Below, piece after piece: positions 6,923-14,604 of a DNA stretch of 35,685 nucleotides; positions within the stretch are counted from its first letter, which is position 1; every line of letters starts with the position of its first letter. The notes beneath the pieces are model-generated. The model did no database searches, was not told where the DNA came from, and saw only the letters and a list, made by a program, of their open reading frames with translations. The stretch is from Jeotgalibaca caeni (GTDB lineage Bacteria; Bacillota; Bacilli; Lactobacillales; Aerococcaceae): positions 1-35,685 of the forward strand of contig NZ_JARBEA010000027.1 of the NCBI RefSeq assembly GCF_028863945.1. The letters run 5' to 3'. The position numbers and the translations under genes were made by a program.

Positions 6923-6947
6923 GGTGTCTTGACACCTGATTAGACAC
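6923..6947 (+). promoter_or_regulatory. Probable NiaR operator
   Basis: GGTGTCTTGACACC (6923-6936) is a perfect dyad of GGTGTC/GACACC. A third half-site, AGACAC at 6942-6947, pairs symmetrically with GTGTCT at 6924-6929. The site lies just downstream of the -10, where bound repressor would block initiation. TGTC/GACA half-sites are characteristic of known NiaR boxes. Confidence 0.8.
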
Positions 6948-6972
6948 TCTTCGGAAAGAAGGTTTATTATCA

Positions 6973-7518
6973 GTGATTCAGACAAAGAGACGCACCCGTA
7001 CCCTTACCGTTTCCGCTCTATTAATTGCCATTGGCATTCTTATCCCAATGGTTTCACCATTGAAAATTGTTTTACCGCCCGCTTCCTTTACCTTGGCGAG
7101 TCATGTGGCAACGTTTATTGCCATGTTTATTTCTCCTTATGTTGCTATCATGGTAGCGTTCGGCACCGCGATGGGCTTTTTATTGGGTGGTTTCCCGATT
7201 GTGATTACGTTACGTGCCTTGTCCCATCTCGTATTTGCTTATATAGGCGGAAACTATCTGGCAAGCCGGCCTGACTTTTTCCAAAAAAGATCTCAAGTAT
7301 GGTTCTTTAACTTTTTGATTGGAATTTTACATGCTCTTTGTGAAGTAGTCGTGGTTTCCTTTTTCTACTTTTCAGGTAATTTATCAGAAGGGTATTACGA
7401 TCAAGGATTACTCTTTTCGGTCATGGGCTTAGTCGGCGTTGGAACGGTCATTCATAGCATGGTTGATTTTTGGCTGGCAGAGTTGGTCTGGAAATCAATT
7501 CCCAAGAAGAATTTGTAA
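6973..7518 (+). CDS. niaX: NiaX, niacin-specific S-component of an ECF transporter
   Basis: 181 residues with about five to six hydrophobic helices. The N-terminal segment TLTVSALLIAIGILIPM resembles the AxxxA-containing first helix that S-components use to dock on EcfT. Gene order after niaR and the NiaR operator identify the substrate as niacin (nicotinate/nicotinamide). Like ThiT it needs the shared ECF module, which is not in this window. The start is GTG 6973, about ten bases after AGAAGG. Expression should fall when niacin is plentiful. Confidence 0.92.
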   Translation: MIQTKRRTRTLTVSALLIAIGILIPMVSPLKIVLPPASFTLASHVATFIAMFISPYVAIMVAFGTAMGFLLGGFPIVITLRALSHLVFAYIGGNYLASRPDFFQKRSQVWFFNFLIGILHALCEVVVVSFFYFSGNLSEGYYDQGLLFSVMGLVGVGTVIHSMVDFWLAELVWKSIPKKNL

Positions 7519-7600
7519 GAATTCATTAATAAGCCCAAAGTCTGAGGAAAGAAGCCTCTTTTTCACTTAGAATGAAAGTATGAACAGGAGGACGAATAAA

Positions 7601-8569
7601 ATGAAAAAATTAAAAACAATGGTACTTTCTGTAGCGGGGATGCTTACGATAAGTGCCGCTACGCTTGCAGCCCCAACAACTGCACTTGCAAATGGAATTG
7701 ACACCACAGTTATCAATGAAAAGTGGGGAAAACCAACCTTTGCTTACGGTGGAGGATTAAGTGAAGCTCAGGTTGAAGAAACAGCAGAGCTGTTGGGCAT
7801 TGAGAATATGGAAAATGTAAACAGCTTTCCTGTAACTGGGGAAGACCTAGAACACTACTTAAATGAAGGAGCTTCTGATACCTCTTCGATGATCTCATCA
7901 GTCTTGGTACAAAAACAAGATGAAGGAGAAGGTGTGGAAGTAAGTATTGAAACTCCAGACCAAATTACAGAAATTACAGCGGAACAATATACGAATGCGG
8001 CGATTACTGCAGGCGTAAATGATGCCTTGATTATGGTGGCAAGTGTAACTCGGGTAACGGGTGAAAGTGCGCTGACAGGGATCTACAAAGCATTCGATGC
8101 CAACGGTGAAGAGTTAGAACAAGACCGAATGGAAGTCGCACAAGAAGAGTTGGAGACGACCAATTCAATCGCACAAGAAAATGCAGATGAAGAAGGATTC
8201 GATCCATCCCGACTAGACCAAGCAATCATTGAAATTAAGCAGTCGCTGGCAGACTTAAAAGAACAACAAGGAGAACTTGCGACTAGGGAAGATATGGAGC
8301 GAATTATTCAAGAAGCTCTGGCAAACTTTGAGTTAGAAAACTATGTTACTCAAGACCAAGTTGACCGCTTGTTAGCATTGTTTGAGAAATACCAACAAAC
8401 ATCAGCCATCGATTCAGAAAAAGTGCAAGAACAATTAAAAGATTTATCGAATACAGTACAAGACAAGGTATCTGATTTGATTAATCAAGCTGAAGAGAGT
8501 GGACTGATGGACCGTATTGGGAACTTCTTCCGTGAAATATGGAATGCCATTACAAACTTGTTTAATTAA
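7601..8569 (+). CDS. Secreted DUF1002-like protein
   Basis: 322 residues. A Sec signal peptide occupies about 1-30 (basic start, hydrophobic core, ALAN cleavage region). The body has the DUF1002 pattern: WGKPTFAYGGGLSEAQVEETAELLGI, a repeated acidic region, and EQYTNAAITAGVNDALIMVASVTRVTGESALTGIYKAF. It then becomes helical and Gln/Glu-rich and ends in an amphipathic IGNFFREIWNAITNLF. DUF1002 has no known function. Start: AGGAGG (7585-7590) is nine bases before ATG 7601, whereas the upstream ATG at 7580 precedes it and has no ribosome binding site. It is probably a single gene ending at a strong terminator. Confidence 0.85.
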   Translation: MKKLKTMVLSVAGMLTISAATLAAPTTALANGIDTTVINEKWGKPTFAYGGGLSEAQVEETAELLGIENMENVNSFPVTGEDLEHYLNEGASDTSSMISSVLVQKQDEGEGVEVSIETPDQITEITAEQYTNAAITAGVNDALIMVASVTRVTGESALTGIYKAFDANGEELEQDRMEVAQEELETTNSIAQENADEEGFDPSRLDQAIIEIKQSLADLKEQQGELATREDMERIIQEALANFELENYVTQDQVDRLLALFEKYQQTSAIDSEKVQEQLKDLSNTVQDKVSDLINQAEESGLMDRIGNFFREIWNAITNLFN

Positions 8570-8570
8570 A

Positions 8571-8619
8571 AAATAGCAGAGGCGGGGACATTAATCTGTT
8601 CCCGCCTCTGCTATTTTTA
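8571..8619. terminator. Bidirectional terminator between the DUF1002-like gene and the AEC gene
   Basis: A 20-bp stem (8571-8590 with 8597-8616, one G-T pair) with a six-base loop and A/T runs on both sides. It overlaps the stop codon region of the minus-strand permease. Confidence 0.95.
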
Positions 8620-9537
8620 TGCGCCAAATAACTGAACGGCTACTTGCATGATAACTGGAATGGTAAGGATCGAGAAGATGGAAGAAAGGACGACCATCCG
8701 AGCGCCGTAATGATAATCCCCACCGAATAATCTACCTAGAATTGCGGTGTTAACAGCAGCAGGAGCCACCGAAGCAATCGTTAGAACAAGTTCAACTTCG
8801 GTATTGTTGATCGGCAGAAGATAGATGATGAGAATGGCTAGTAGCGGAGTAACAATCAACCTCATGAACACACTTTTATAAGCGTGCCAATGGACGAATA
8901 TTTCTCCCAGATTACTATTAGCCAAGTAACTTCCAATGATAATCATCGCCAGAGACGTATTTAGCGCTGCCATGCTATCCACTGCATTCCAGACAAAGGT
9001 TGGTAAGGGAATTTGAAGGATATAGATTGCTAAGCCGACAATGGCACCCACCATCCCTGGATTGGTAAAAGCTTTTTTTAAGGTCATCGCTTTTCGGTCG
9101 CCAGAAATCAACGCCCGACCGTATGTCCATTGGAGAATATTATTGCACATGATAAAAGCTGTCATAAAGAATACCCCTTCTAGTCCGATTAAGGACATGA
9201 CAATCGGGATACCAAAGAATCCAGAATTGGCAAACGTTGCAGCATATTTATCGATGCGGTCTTCTTTTTTGAAAATCAGTTCATTCAGGAGGATTCGACT
9301 GCCGAGTGTTAGAAGTCCTGCGACAACGGCCCACCCAAATAATCGGAGCCGATCGCTGTCGAATGGTGCGTTGAAGGAAGCAATCATGGCTGCGGGCATT
9401 ACGTACATGGAGAGAATAGTTGAAATCTGCCGTGCACCTTCGCTATTAATCACATTTGCTTTTACTAAGATAAACCCAAATATAATAAGGGTAAACATCG
9501 TCAACATCTGTTCTAACAATATACCAAACATGGACAT
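8617..9537 (-). CDS. AEC family transporter (auxin efflux carrier/malate permease type)
   Basis: 306 residues with about ten transmembrane helices in two five-helix halves. Family features include LTLGSRILL and FANSGFFGIPIVMSLIGLEG in the first half, and APAAVNTAILGRLFGGD in the second. Bacterial members move organic acids such as malate, but substrate cannot be predicted. Start: the frame opens at 9588, but that codon overlaps an extended -10 element on the same strand (9587-9579), so translation must begin further in; ATG 9537 (MSMFGILLEQM) gives the usual family length. AAGG-rich sequence precedes it. Confidence 0.88.
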   Translation of the reverse strand: MSMFGILLEQMLTMFTLIIFGFILVKANVINSEGARQISTILSMYVMPAAMIASFNAPFDSDRLRLFGWAVVAGLLTLGSRILLNELIFKKEDRIDKYAATFANSGFFGIPIVMSLIGLEGVFFMTAFIMCNNILQWTYGRALISGDRKAMTLKKAFTNPGMVGAIVGLAIYILQIPLPTFVWNAVDSMAALNTSLAMIIIGSYLANSNLGEIFVHWHAYKSVFMRLIVTPLLAILIIYLLPINNTEVELVLTIASVAPAAVNTAILGRLFGGDYHYGARMVVLSSIFSILTIPVIMQVAVQLFGA

Positions 9538-9578
9538 TTCTTTCTTTCCCTTCTTTCTTTTCATAGCATATAAGAATG

Positions 9579-9587
9579 ATAATACCA
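9579..9587 (-). promoter_or_regulatory. Extended -10 promoter of the AEC gene
   Basis: The minus strand reads TGGTATTAT, an extended -10, about 40 bases before the chosen start at 9537. It faces the promoter of the divergent dehydrogenase gene. Confidence 0.55.
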
Positions 9588-9636
9588 TAAAACGAGTACC
9601 AATTATGAAAACATTCCCAAAAAAAACATTTTCGCT

Positions 9637-9642
9637 TATAAT
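9637..9642 (+). promoter_or_regulatory. -10 element of the dehydrogenase gene
   Basis: A perfect TATAAT lies 32 bases before the ATG at 9675; no strong -35 is visible. The short divergent intergenic region also carries GAAAACATT and ACATTTTC, a loose inverted pair of unknown meaning. Confidence 0.5.
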
Positions 9643-9674
9643 GAAAGGAATCGTAAAAGAGGAAGGATTTTAAG

Positions 9675-10775
9675 ATGAAAAATAATCAAACGGTTAGAGT
9701 CGGTCCCCAGCAATACCAAATGAAACAAGGAATACTGGAACAACTTCCAGATATGTTAATACAAGAGGGTTTCTTGCGCGTGATGCTTGTCCATGGTGAA
9801 GTATCGTTTCAAAAAGCAGAGCCTTATTTAGAGTCGCTTTTTTCTTCTTCCGTTCTGGTAGAGGATTACTTCTTTGCAGGGGAGTGCAGCGATGCCGCCA
9901 TCGATACTCTAACAGCGGCACTTACAGCGAAAAATGTCGATGCGGTTCTAGCAGTAGGAGGCGGAAAGGTAATGGATACGGTAAAGTACGCTGCTTATCG
10001 AGCAAATCAATTACCCTATATCGCTATCCCAACCCTAGCAAGCAACTGCGCACCGTGGACTCCTGTATCGGTTATCTATCAGCCTGACGGAACATTTGTG
10101 AGACTCGATGTGTTGCCCGTTCAAGCGGCTGCCTTACTGATTGAGCCACAACTCATTTTTGATGCTCCAAGAGAATACCTGGTTGCAGGAATAGGCGACA
10201 CCTTGGCCAAATGGTATGAATCGGATGCTATTCTGGCTCAAGAAAAGCATCAAAATTCAGCGATGTTGAAAATGGCTCGTTTCGCTGCTAAAGAATGTCA
10301 AACGACTATTCTGGAGCGAGGAGTGGAAGCACTGCAAGAGGTTGATAATGGAAAGTTATCTGAGGCGTTCTTGGCTGTCAGTGAAGCGATAATTTCGGTG
10401 AGCGGTTTAGTAGGTGGATTTGGTGACGAGTTGGCTCGAACGACCATTGCCCATGAAATACATGATGCCTTAACGATTTACCCGTCTGCACATCGTTTTT
10501 TACATGGCTCTCTAGTAGGATATGGAATTTTAGTCCAACTAGCGGTTGAAGAAAACTGGACAGAAATTGAAAAATTAACCAATTTCTACCGGGTTGTGGG
10601 AATTCCGGCTTCCTTACAAGAATTGGGACTGGATTCTTTAACAGATGAAGAGAGAATGGTTGTAGCTCGTTTAGCTTCTCAACCGCACTTGCCGGTTCAC
10701 CACTTGCCTTATCCAGTCGATGCAGCCATTTTATATGAAGCGATTCAAGTAGTAGAAAAATTAAATCATCATTAA
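9675..10775 (+). CDS. Iron-containing alcohol dehydrogenase family protein (GldA/HcxA-like)
   Basis: 366 residues. The nucleotide-binding GGGKVMD is at 95-101, followed by IPTLASNCAPWTPVSVIY. The probable metal ligands are D175 (GIGDTLAKW), a His in AHEIHDAL (260 or 263) and H277 (HRFLHGSLVGYG), the Asp/His/His set of the glycerol dehydrogenase branch. The order and spacing match GldA and the hydroxycarboxylate dehydrogenase YbdH/HcxA; CAPW in place of the GldA loop sequence argues for the latter. The substrate (glycerol, a 2-hydroxyacid or another small alcohol) is not resolved. GAGGAAGGA precedes the ATG. It is divergent from the AEC permease, so a shared organic-acid role is possible. Confidence 0.87.
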   Translation: MKNNQTVRVGPQQYQMKQGILEQLPDMLIQEGFLRVMLVHGEVSFQKAEPYLESLFSSSVLVEDYFFAGECSDAAIDTLTAALTAKNVDAVLAVGGGKVMDTVKYAAYRANQLPYIAIPTLASNCAPWTPVSVIYQPDGTFVRLDVLPVQAAALLIEPQLIFDAPREYLVAGIGDTLAKWYESDAILAQEKHQNSAMLKMARFAAKECQTTILERGVEALQEVDNGKLSEAFLAVSEAIISVSGLVGGFGDELARTTIAHEIHDALTIYPSAHRFLHGSLVGYGILVQLAVEENWTEIEKLTNFYRVVGIPASLQELGLDSLTDEERMVVARLASQPHLPVHHLPYPVDAAILYEAIQVVEKLNHH

Positions 10776-10851
10776 AAGCACAGTTTTCAATGAAAGTTCT
10801 ACTAATTTATCCTATAATGAGAATATCATCGAACTCGGAAGGAGCTTGATA

Positions 10852-11265
10852 ATGAATATTCAGCCACATCAAGCACAACAACTAGTCAAAGAAGCGAAAA
10901 AAATCAAAGAAAAAGCATATGTACCGTACTCCCATTTTCCAGTTGGAGCAGCCGTTTTGTACAAAGACGGACACATCATTTCAGGCGTCAATGTAGAGAA
11001 TGTTTCGTTCGGAGCGACAAACTGTGCAGAACGAACGGCACTGTTTACTGGCGTCACAGAAGGGTACACAAAGAAAGATATTCAAGCGATTGCAGTTTCA
11101 GCAAATACAAAAGATTACATCACTCCTTGTAGTATCTGCCGACAAGTAATGGTAGAACTCTGCCAGCCAGATACGGTTGTTTATTTAACAAATGGCAAGG
11201 ATGAAGTAAAAGAAGTTACCGTTGAAGAATTAGTTCCATTTGCTTTTTCATCAATGGATCATTAA
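10852..11265 (+). CDS. cdd: Cytidine deaminase
   Basis: 137 residues, the size of the small tetrameric enzyme that converts cytidine and deoxycytidine to uridine forms for pyrimidine salvage. Active-site elements are YVPYSHFPVGAAV (substrate loop), GVNVENVSFGATNCAERTAL with the zinc-binding Cys and catalytic Glu of the CAE motif, and PCSICRQV with the other two zinc cysteines. Start: ATG 10852 is seven bases after GGAAGGAG; an in-frame TTG at 10846 is too close to that site. A TATAAT lies at 10813-10818, so it probably has its own promoter, and a terminator follows. Confidence 0.97.
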   Translation: MNIQPHQAQQLVKEAKKIKEKAYVPYSHFPVGAAVLYKDGHIISGVNVENVSFGATNCAERTALFTGVTEGYTKKDIQAIAVSANTKDYITPCSICRQVMVELCQPDTVVYLTNGKDEVKEVTVEELVPFAFSSMDH

Positions 11266-11272
11266 TCGAGAT

Positions 11273-11300
11273 GAGGCGGGAATGATTCCAGCCTCTTTTT
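11273..11300 (+). terminator. Terminator after cdd
   Basis: GAGGC/GCCTC with an inner GGAAT/ATTCC forms a hairpin (11273-11295), followed by five T. Confidence 0.85.
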
Positions 11301-11320
11301 CATGAAAAAGGAGGGATACA

Positions 11321-11728
11321 ATGGAAGAGAAGAAGAACTACAAAGAAGTACTGTTGTATCTCTTGTTCGGAGTAATGACAACTGCTGTCAATATAGTCGT
11401 GTTCTTTTTGCTTGAACAGATTCTTGGCTGGCAGTACTTGCAAGCGAATATAGTAGCGATTGTGGTTTCTATTTTGTTTGCCTTTTTTACTAATCAACGC
11501 TACGTTTTTCGTTCACAGTCCAGCACGTTGGAATTAAAACTGCGGGAGTTCTTTTTATTTGTCAGTTTCCGTGCTATCTCTGGAATCTTAGACATGCTCT
11601 TATTGTGGATGATGGTGGATGGGATCGGAATGGATTCGACTATTGCCAAAGTTATAACGCAAGTCCTTGTCGTGTTCATGAATTATTTCTTTAGTAAATT
11701 CTTTGTTTTCCAAACAAAAAAGAAGTAA
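11321..11728 (+). CDS. GtrA family membrane protein
   Basis: 135 residues with four transmembrane helices, as is standard for GtrA. Motifs include LLFGVMTTAVNIVVFFLL in helix 1, FAFFTNQRYVF after helix 2, and a closing FMNYFFSKFFVF in helix 4. Members are thought to help move lipid-linked sugars across the membrane for cell-surface glycosylation, but no glycosyltransferase lies beside it. AAGGAGGG precedes the ATG. The next gene converges on it and they share a terminator. Confidence 0.9.
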   Translation: MEEKKNYKEVLLYLLFGVMTTAVNIVVFFLLEQILGWQYLQANIVAIVVSILFAFFTNQRYVFRSQSSTLELKLREFFLFVSFRAISGILDMLLLWMMVDGIGMDSTIAKVITQVLVVFMNYFFSKFFVFQTKKK

Positions 11729-11760
11729 ACGACGAAATCGAGCGTCGTTTACTTCTTTTT
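11721..11760. terminator. Bidirectional terminator between the gtrA-like and zinc-ribbon genes
   Basis: AGAAGTAAACGACG (11721-11734) pairs perfectly with 11743-11756 and is flanked by A and T runs. The 5' arm includes the gtrA-like stop codon. Confidence 0.93.
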
Positions 11761-12568
11761 ATAATTTAAGCAGGAAATAAGCAAAGATTACCATTACGAT
11801 ACAGTGAATACTAATACCAATAAGCCCTTGATAGAAGGTTTTGTTCTCTTTTCCTTCGCGGTCTTCGCTGTACAAGGTCGTAATGAAGGCAATTAAGTAA
11901 GAAAGGCTGTGCAGGAATACGATTAACAAGACAATCGCAGCCAAGCCAAGCGGTACAATCATTGCCAAAATGAAAAAGACACATAGAAGTAAGAAGTAGA
12001 ATGTGTTCATGCTGGTAAATTGTGTAACCCAGTTATGGAAGTTTAGGGGTTGTTTTGTTGAATACTTCTTGAACAGATAGGATAAAATACTATAGAGCAA
12101 GAAATATACCAAGAAGAATAAAGTCCATTTCCAGAACCACTCGAATCCATTCAATTCAAAGGTTAATGATGGCAAGATTGAAATATCTAGCATGAATTGA
12201 TAGGAACGATCGAGTGCATCAGCAACTCGGGTAATGATGCCAGCTGAGAAGAGGGAAGCCAACAGCACATTCACATATCCATAAAAAGGATGGCGTTCAG
12301 AACGTTCACCTATTTGCACAGGATGAGTGACCTTCTTAAAATAGTATGTAAAATAGTTAAGGAAAGTCACGCCAACTTTTTTGAAATGAAGCCCATTTTC
12401 AGCTTTACGCGATTTTGCTTCTTGATTTGGTACATATGTAGTCACAACCGGCTCCTCTTTCTCCGGCTCAACAGGTGGGGTATCCACTTCGCTTAAATCT
12501 AATCCGCACATAGGACAGACTGTTGCGTCCTGTGGAATTGTACTGCTACAAAAATAACATTCTTTCAT
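11759..12568 (-). CDS. Zinc-ribbon membrane protein, function unknown
   Basis: 269 residues. It opens with a zinc ribbon (CYFCSS...CPMCGLDL, residues about 4-25), then a Pro/Glu-rich linker and an amphipathic stretch. About five transmembrane helices follow from residue 95 on, including a very hydrophobic run around 190-225. The design (cytoplasmic zinc ribbon plus polytopic domain) is common in Firmicutes and unassigned. Start: GAGGAGG lies nine bases before ATG 12568; the frame continues upstream without ribosome binding sites. No partner genes are adjacent. Confidence 0.8.
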   Translation of the reverse strand: MKECYFCSSTIPQDATVCPMCGLDLSEVDTPPVEPEKEEPVVTTYVPNQEAKSRKAENGLHFKKVGVTFLNYFTYYFKKVTHPVQIGERSERHPFYGYVNVLLASLFSAGIITRVADALDRSYQFMLDISILPSLTFELNGFEWFWKWTLFFLVYFLLYSILSYLFKKYSTKQPLNFHNWVTQFTSMNTFYFLLLCVFFILAMIVPLGLAAIVLLIVFLHSLSYLIAFITTLYSEDREGKENKTFYQGLIGISIHCIVMVIFAYFLLKL

Positions 12569-12704
12569 CGCAAGGCGCCTCCTCTTTTTTATCATTATAA
12601 GCTTACTCGAGTATTTTTTCAAAAACAAGCCTTATCTTAAGAAGAGACAAACTTCCCTTCATTTGGTAGGATAGAAGTATATAGAATAAAAGGAGAATGC
12701 GGTT

Positions 12705-13079
12705 ATGAAAATGGTTCATACTTGTGTACGAGTAAAAAATCTAGAAGAATCTTTAGCTTTTTATCAAGAAGCCTTTGGATTTAAGGAAGTAAGTCGGAAA
12801 GATTATCCAGAACACAAATTTACCTTGGTATATTTGTCTCTCGAAAACGATCCTTACCAATTAGAATTGACGTATAACTATGATCATGAAGGGTATGACT
12901 TAGGGGATGGGTATGGTCATATTGCGATTGAGGTTGACGACGTTCCAGAAGCACACGAAAGACATCGTGCAGCTGGTTTTGAAGTGACGGAGCTAAAAGG
13001 ATTGCCAAACTCAGATTTCCGTTATTACTTCGTCATGGATCCGGACGGTTACAAGATTGAAGTCGTGCAAGGTCGTTAG
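12705..13079 (+). CDS. Glyoxalase I-like protein (VOC superfamily)
   Basis: 124 residues made of two beta-alpha-beta-beta-beta halves. The N-terminal MVHTCVRVKNLEESLAFYQEAFGF and the central GYGHIAIEVDDV each start a half. Candidate metal ligands are His in MVHTC, Glu in LELTYN, His in GYGHIAIEV and Glu in YKIEVVQ, the H/E/H/E set of glyoxalase I. These are all present, so lactoylglutathione-lyase-type activity on methylglyoxal adducts is likely, with a low-molecular-weight thiol not defined here. AAAGGAG is upstream. An RNA gene begins about 40 bases after the stop. Confidence 0.9.
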   Translation: MKMVHTCVRVKNLEESLAFYQEAFGFKEVSRKDYPEHKFTLVYLSLENDPYQLELTYNYDHEGYDLGDGYGHIAIEVDDVPEAHERHRAAGFEVTELKGLPNSDFRYYFVMDPDGYKIEVVQGR

Positions 13080-13086
13080 AAAAAGC

Positions 13087-13115
13087 TTGCTAAATTCAAT
13101 GGATGATGGTATGAT
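13087..13115 (+). promoter_or_regulatory. Promoter of the structured RNA gene
   Basis: TTGCTA (13087-13092) and TATGAT (13110-13115) are exactly 17 bp apart, starting just after the glyoxalase-like stop codon. The predicted transcript start is near 13121. Confidence 0.7.
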
Positions 13116-13120
13116 TCTGT

Positions 13121-13293
13121 TCATGCGACGAGGCGACTTGTAATCCATTTGAGATTACAGTTGACGCGGGACATACGTGCTTTGCACACCACAGGATGTG
13201 GATGTTTGATAAATCTTGTGTGAACCTTGATTTATCCATGAGCAATCATGCCGCGGAGGAGCTGTACTCTTTAAGAGTGCAGCTCTTTTTTTT
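13121..13293 (+). ncRNA. Free-standing structured RNA, about 172 nt, family not recognised
   Basis: No convincing ORF lies here, but strong pairing does. Hairpin A is TGTAATC/GATTACA (13139-13145/13153-13159, 7-base loop). A three-way junction is closed by ACAT/ATGT (13171-13174/13202-13205) and holds GTGC-TTT-GCAC (13177-13187) and CCACA-GGA-TGTGG (13189-13201). Hairpin D is GATAAATC/GATTTATC (13208-13215/13229-13236). CGCGG (13165-13169) can pair with CCGCG (13251-13255) to enclose the junction and hairpin D. A strong terminator ends it. A separate extended -10 promoter for the next gene follows, so this is more likely an independent small RNA than a leader. It does not show the blocks of tmRNA, SRP RNA, RNase P, T-box or common riboswitches. 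6S RNA cannot be fully excluded. Confidence 0.75.
13259..13293 (+). terminator. Terminator of the structured RNA gene
   Basis: GAGCTG...CAGCTC (13259-13264/13280-13285) is extended by TACTCT/AGAGTG pairing with a three-base loop, followed by eight T. Confidence 0.93.
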
Positions 13294-13333
13294 GATTTAA
13301 ATAGACATTTTCATCGTTTCGTCTAAATTTTAC

Positions 13334-13342
13334 TGTTATAAT
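13334..13342 (+). promoter_or_regulatory. Extended -10 promoter of the DUF4349-like lipoprotein gene
   Basis: TGTTATAAT is a perfect extended -10 (TG-N-TATAAT), 24 bases before the ATG at 13366. Confidence 0.75.
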
Positions 13343-13365
13343 ACACCCAAAAGGAGGCGCTTACG

Positions 13366-14337
13366 ATGAAAAAAATCATGAAAGGGTTGATTGGGCTATG
13401 CTCCATCTTCTTACTAGCTTGCTCGAATACAAATGATACATCGACAGAGCAAATAGGAGCACCACAAACCGATGTCGCATTAACGAACGAAGAATCCGAA
13501 ATTGGTGAAAGGCTGATCGGTGAAAAAGTAATTAAGACAGTGACCTTGAATTACGAAACGCTCTTATTTGATGAGACATTGGATCACATCATGGAAACAA
13601 TTCAGTCACATGATGCCTATATTGAATTTTCTTATGAATCCACGAATAATTATAGCGGTTCTGTCGGACCTGAAGCGAGAAATTATCGAAGAATCGAATA
13701 TACATTGCGTGTGCCTACCGATGCTCTCTATGATTTTCTAGGAGACTTGGAAGGCATGGAGGCCGTTAAAATAAGTGAGCAAATCGGGTCTCAAGATGTC
13801 ACGCAACAATATGCCGATCTGGAAACGCGGATTGGGGTCTTGAACCAAAAGGAGGAACGGCTACAGACCTTATTAAGTGAAGCCGTTACGATTGAAGAAA
13901 TCCTCCAAATTGAAAATCAATTGAGTGAGACGATAGCTGAAAGGGAAACCTTACAATCGCAAGTAGATAACTTTGATAGTCTGATCGCCTATACGGAAGT
14001 ACATCTGACTGTCGATGAACGACAAAGAATTTCTGAACAGCCTGGAGATGGGATTCCATTCTGGGAACGTTTCAAAGAAGCAGTAGTAGACTCGATGTTT
14101 GCCTTCTATTATTGGATTCAGAATTTCGTCATTTGGCTGATTTTCTTATTGCCGTACCTGGTGGTTGCTGGATTAATTTACCTTCTTTATAGATTCATTC
14201 TCCGTCGTTATAAAGAAACCAGCATGGGTCAAAAACGGGAGAAAGAGCGTAGTCAAGTTCAAATGAAGAGAAAGAGAAGAACAAAAATCGTTCCACAAAA
14301 CCAAGAAGAGAAGAAAGAGACAAAGGAAAAAGAATAA
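13366..14337 (+). CDS. DUF4349-like lipoprotein with C-terminal membrane anchor
   Basis: 323 residues. A lipoprotein signal peptide ends in the lipobox LLAC (Cys about 19). The extracellular part starts VIKTVTLNYETLLFD and includes RRIEYTLRVPTDALYDFLGDL, then QDVTQQYADLETRIGVLNQKEERLQTLL with a coiled-coil heptad run (about 145-205) ending in YTEVHLTVDE; this is the DUF4349 pattern. A transmembrane helix follows at about 245-275, with a very basic cytoplasmic tail of about 45 residues. The function of DUF4349 is unknown. Double anchoring (lipid and helix) suggests an envelope sensor or scaffold, which is inference. AAAGGAGG precedes the ATG. Confidence 0.85.
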   Translation: MKKIMKGLIGLCSIFLLACSNTNDTSTEQIGAPQTDVALTNEESEIGERLIGEKVIKTVTLNYETLLFDETLDHIMETIQSHDAYIEFSYESTNNYSGSVGPEARNYRRIEYTLRVPTDALYDFLGDLEGMEAVKISEQIGSQDVTQQYADLETRIGVLNQKEERLQTLLSEAVTIEEILQIENQLSETIAERETLQSQVDNFDSLIAYTEVHLTVDERQRISEQPGDGIPFWERFKEAVVDSMFAFYYWIQNFVIWLIFLLPYLVVAGLIYLLYRFILRRYKETSMGQKREKERSQVQMKRKRRTKIVPQNQEEKKETKEKE

Positions 14338-14344
14338 AACTGGA

Positions 14345-14387
14345 AGACTCATCCTTCCTTCTATATGACAGGATGGGTCTCCTTTTT
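14345..14387 (+). terminator. Terminator after the DUF4349-like gene
   Basis: AGACTCATCC (14345-14354) pairs with GGATGGGTCT (14371-14380, one G-T), followed by CC and five T. Confidence 0.85.
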
Positions 14388-14536
14388 CTTTGAATAAATA
14401 GAAATCTGTAATCATGTGGGTAACGAAAAAATGAAGAATAAATAAATAGACATAATAAAAACGTATCAATATGTTGTAAGTTAGTTGGTTAATATCTTGA
14501 AAACTTTTACTAAAATTTATTTGTCATGTTTACCTT

Positions 14537-14550
14537 TTTAAGCGGTTACA
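14537..14550 (+). promoter_or_regulatory. cre-like site (CcpA operator) upstream of the glycogen operon
   Basis: TTTAAGCGGTTACA matches the cre consensus TGWAANCGNTNWCA at every position but the second. It lies about 180 bases before glgB in a gap of over 300 bases (14388-14720) that holds no gene. This gap also has TATAAT at 14657-14662, TATGAT at 14637-14642, and the palindromes at 14605-14618 and 14674-14693. Confidence 0.6.
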
Positions 14551-14604
14551 TCACCACGGAGCTAGCTTTTTTCATTCTTATGAGGGAAAAATGTTTCTTG
14601 GATA

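Noticed and set aside
7544-7563. GAGG/CCTC hairpin with T run after niaX
   Set aside because: Only four base pairs, too weak to call a terminator with confidence.
10869-11069. Antisense ORF within cdd
   Set aside because: Shadow of a well-supported enzyme gene; no ribosome binding site.
13121-13293. T-box leader
   Set aside because: The GCCGCGG near the end recalls a T-box, but the TGGNACC bulge is missing and the downstream gene is not amino-acid related.
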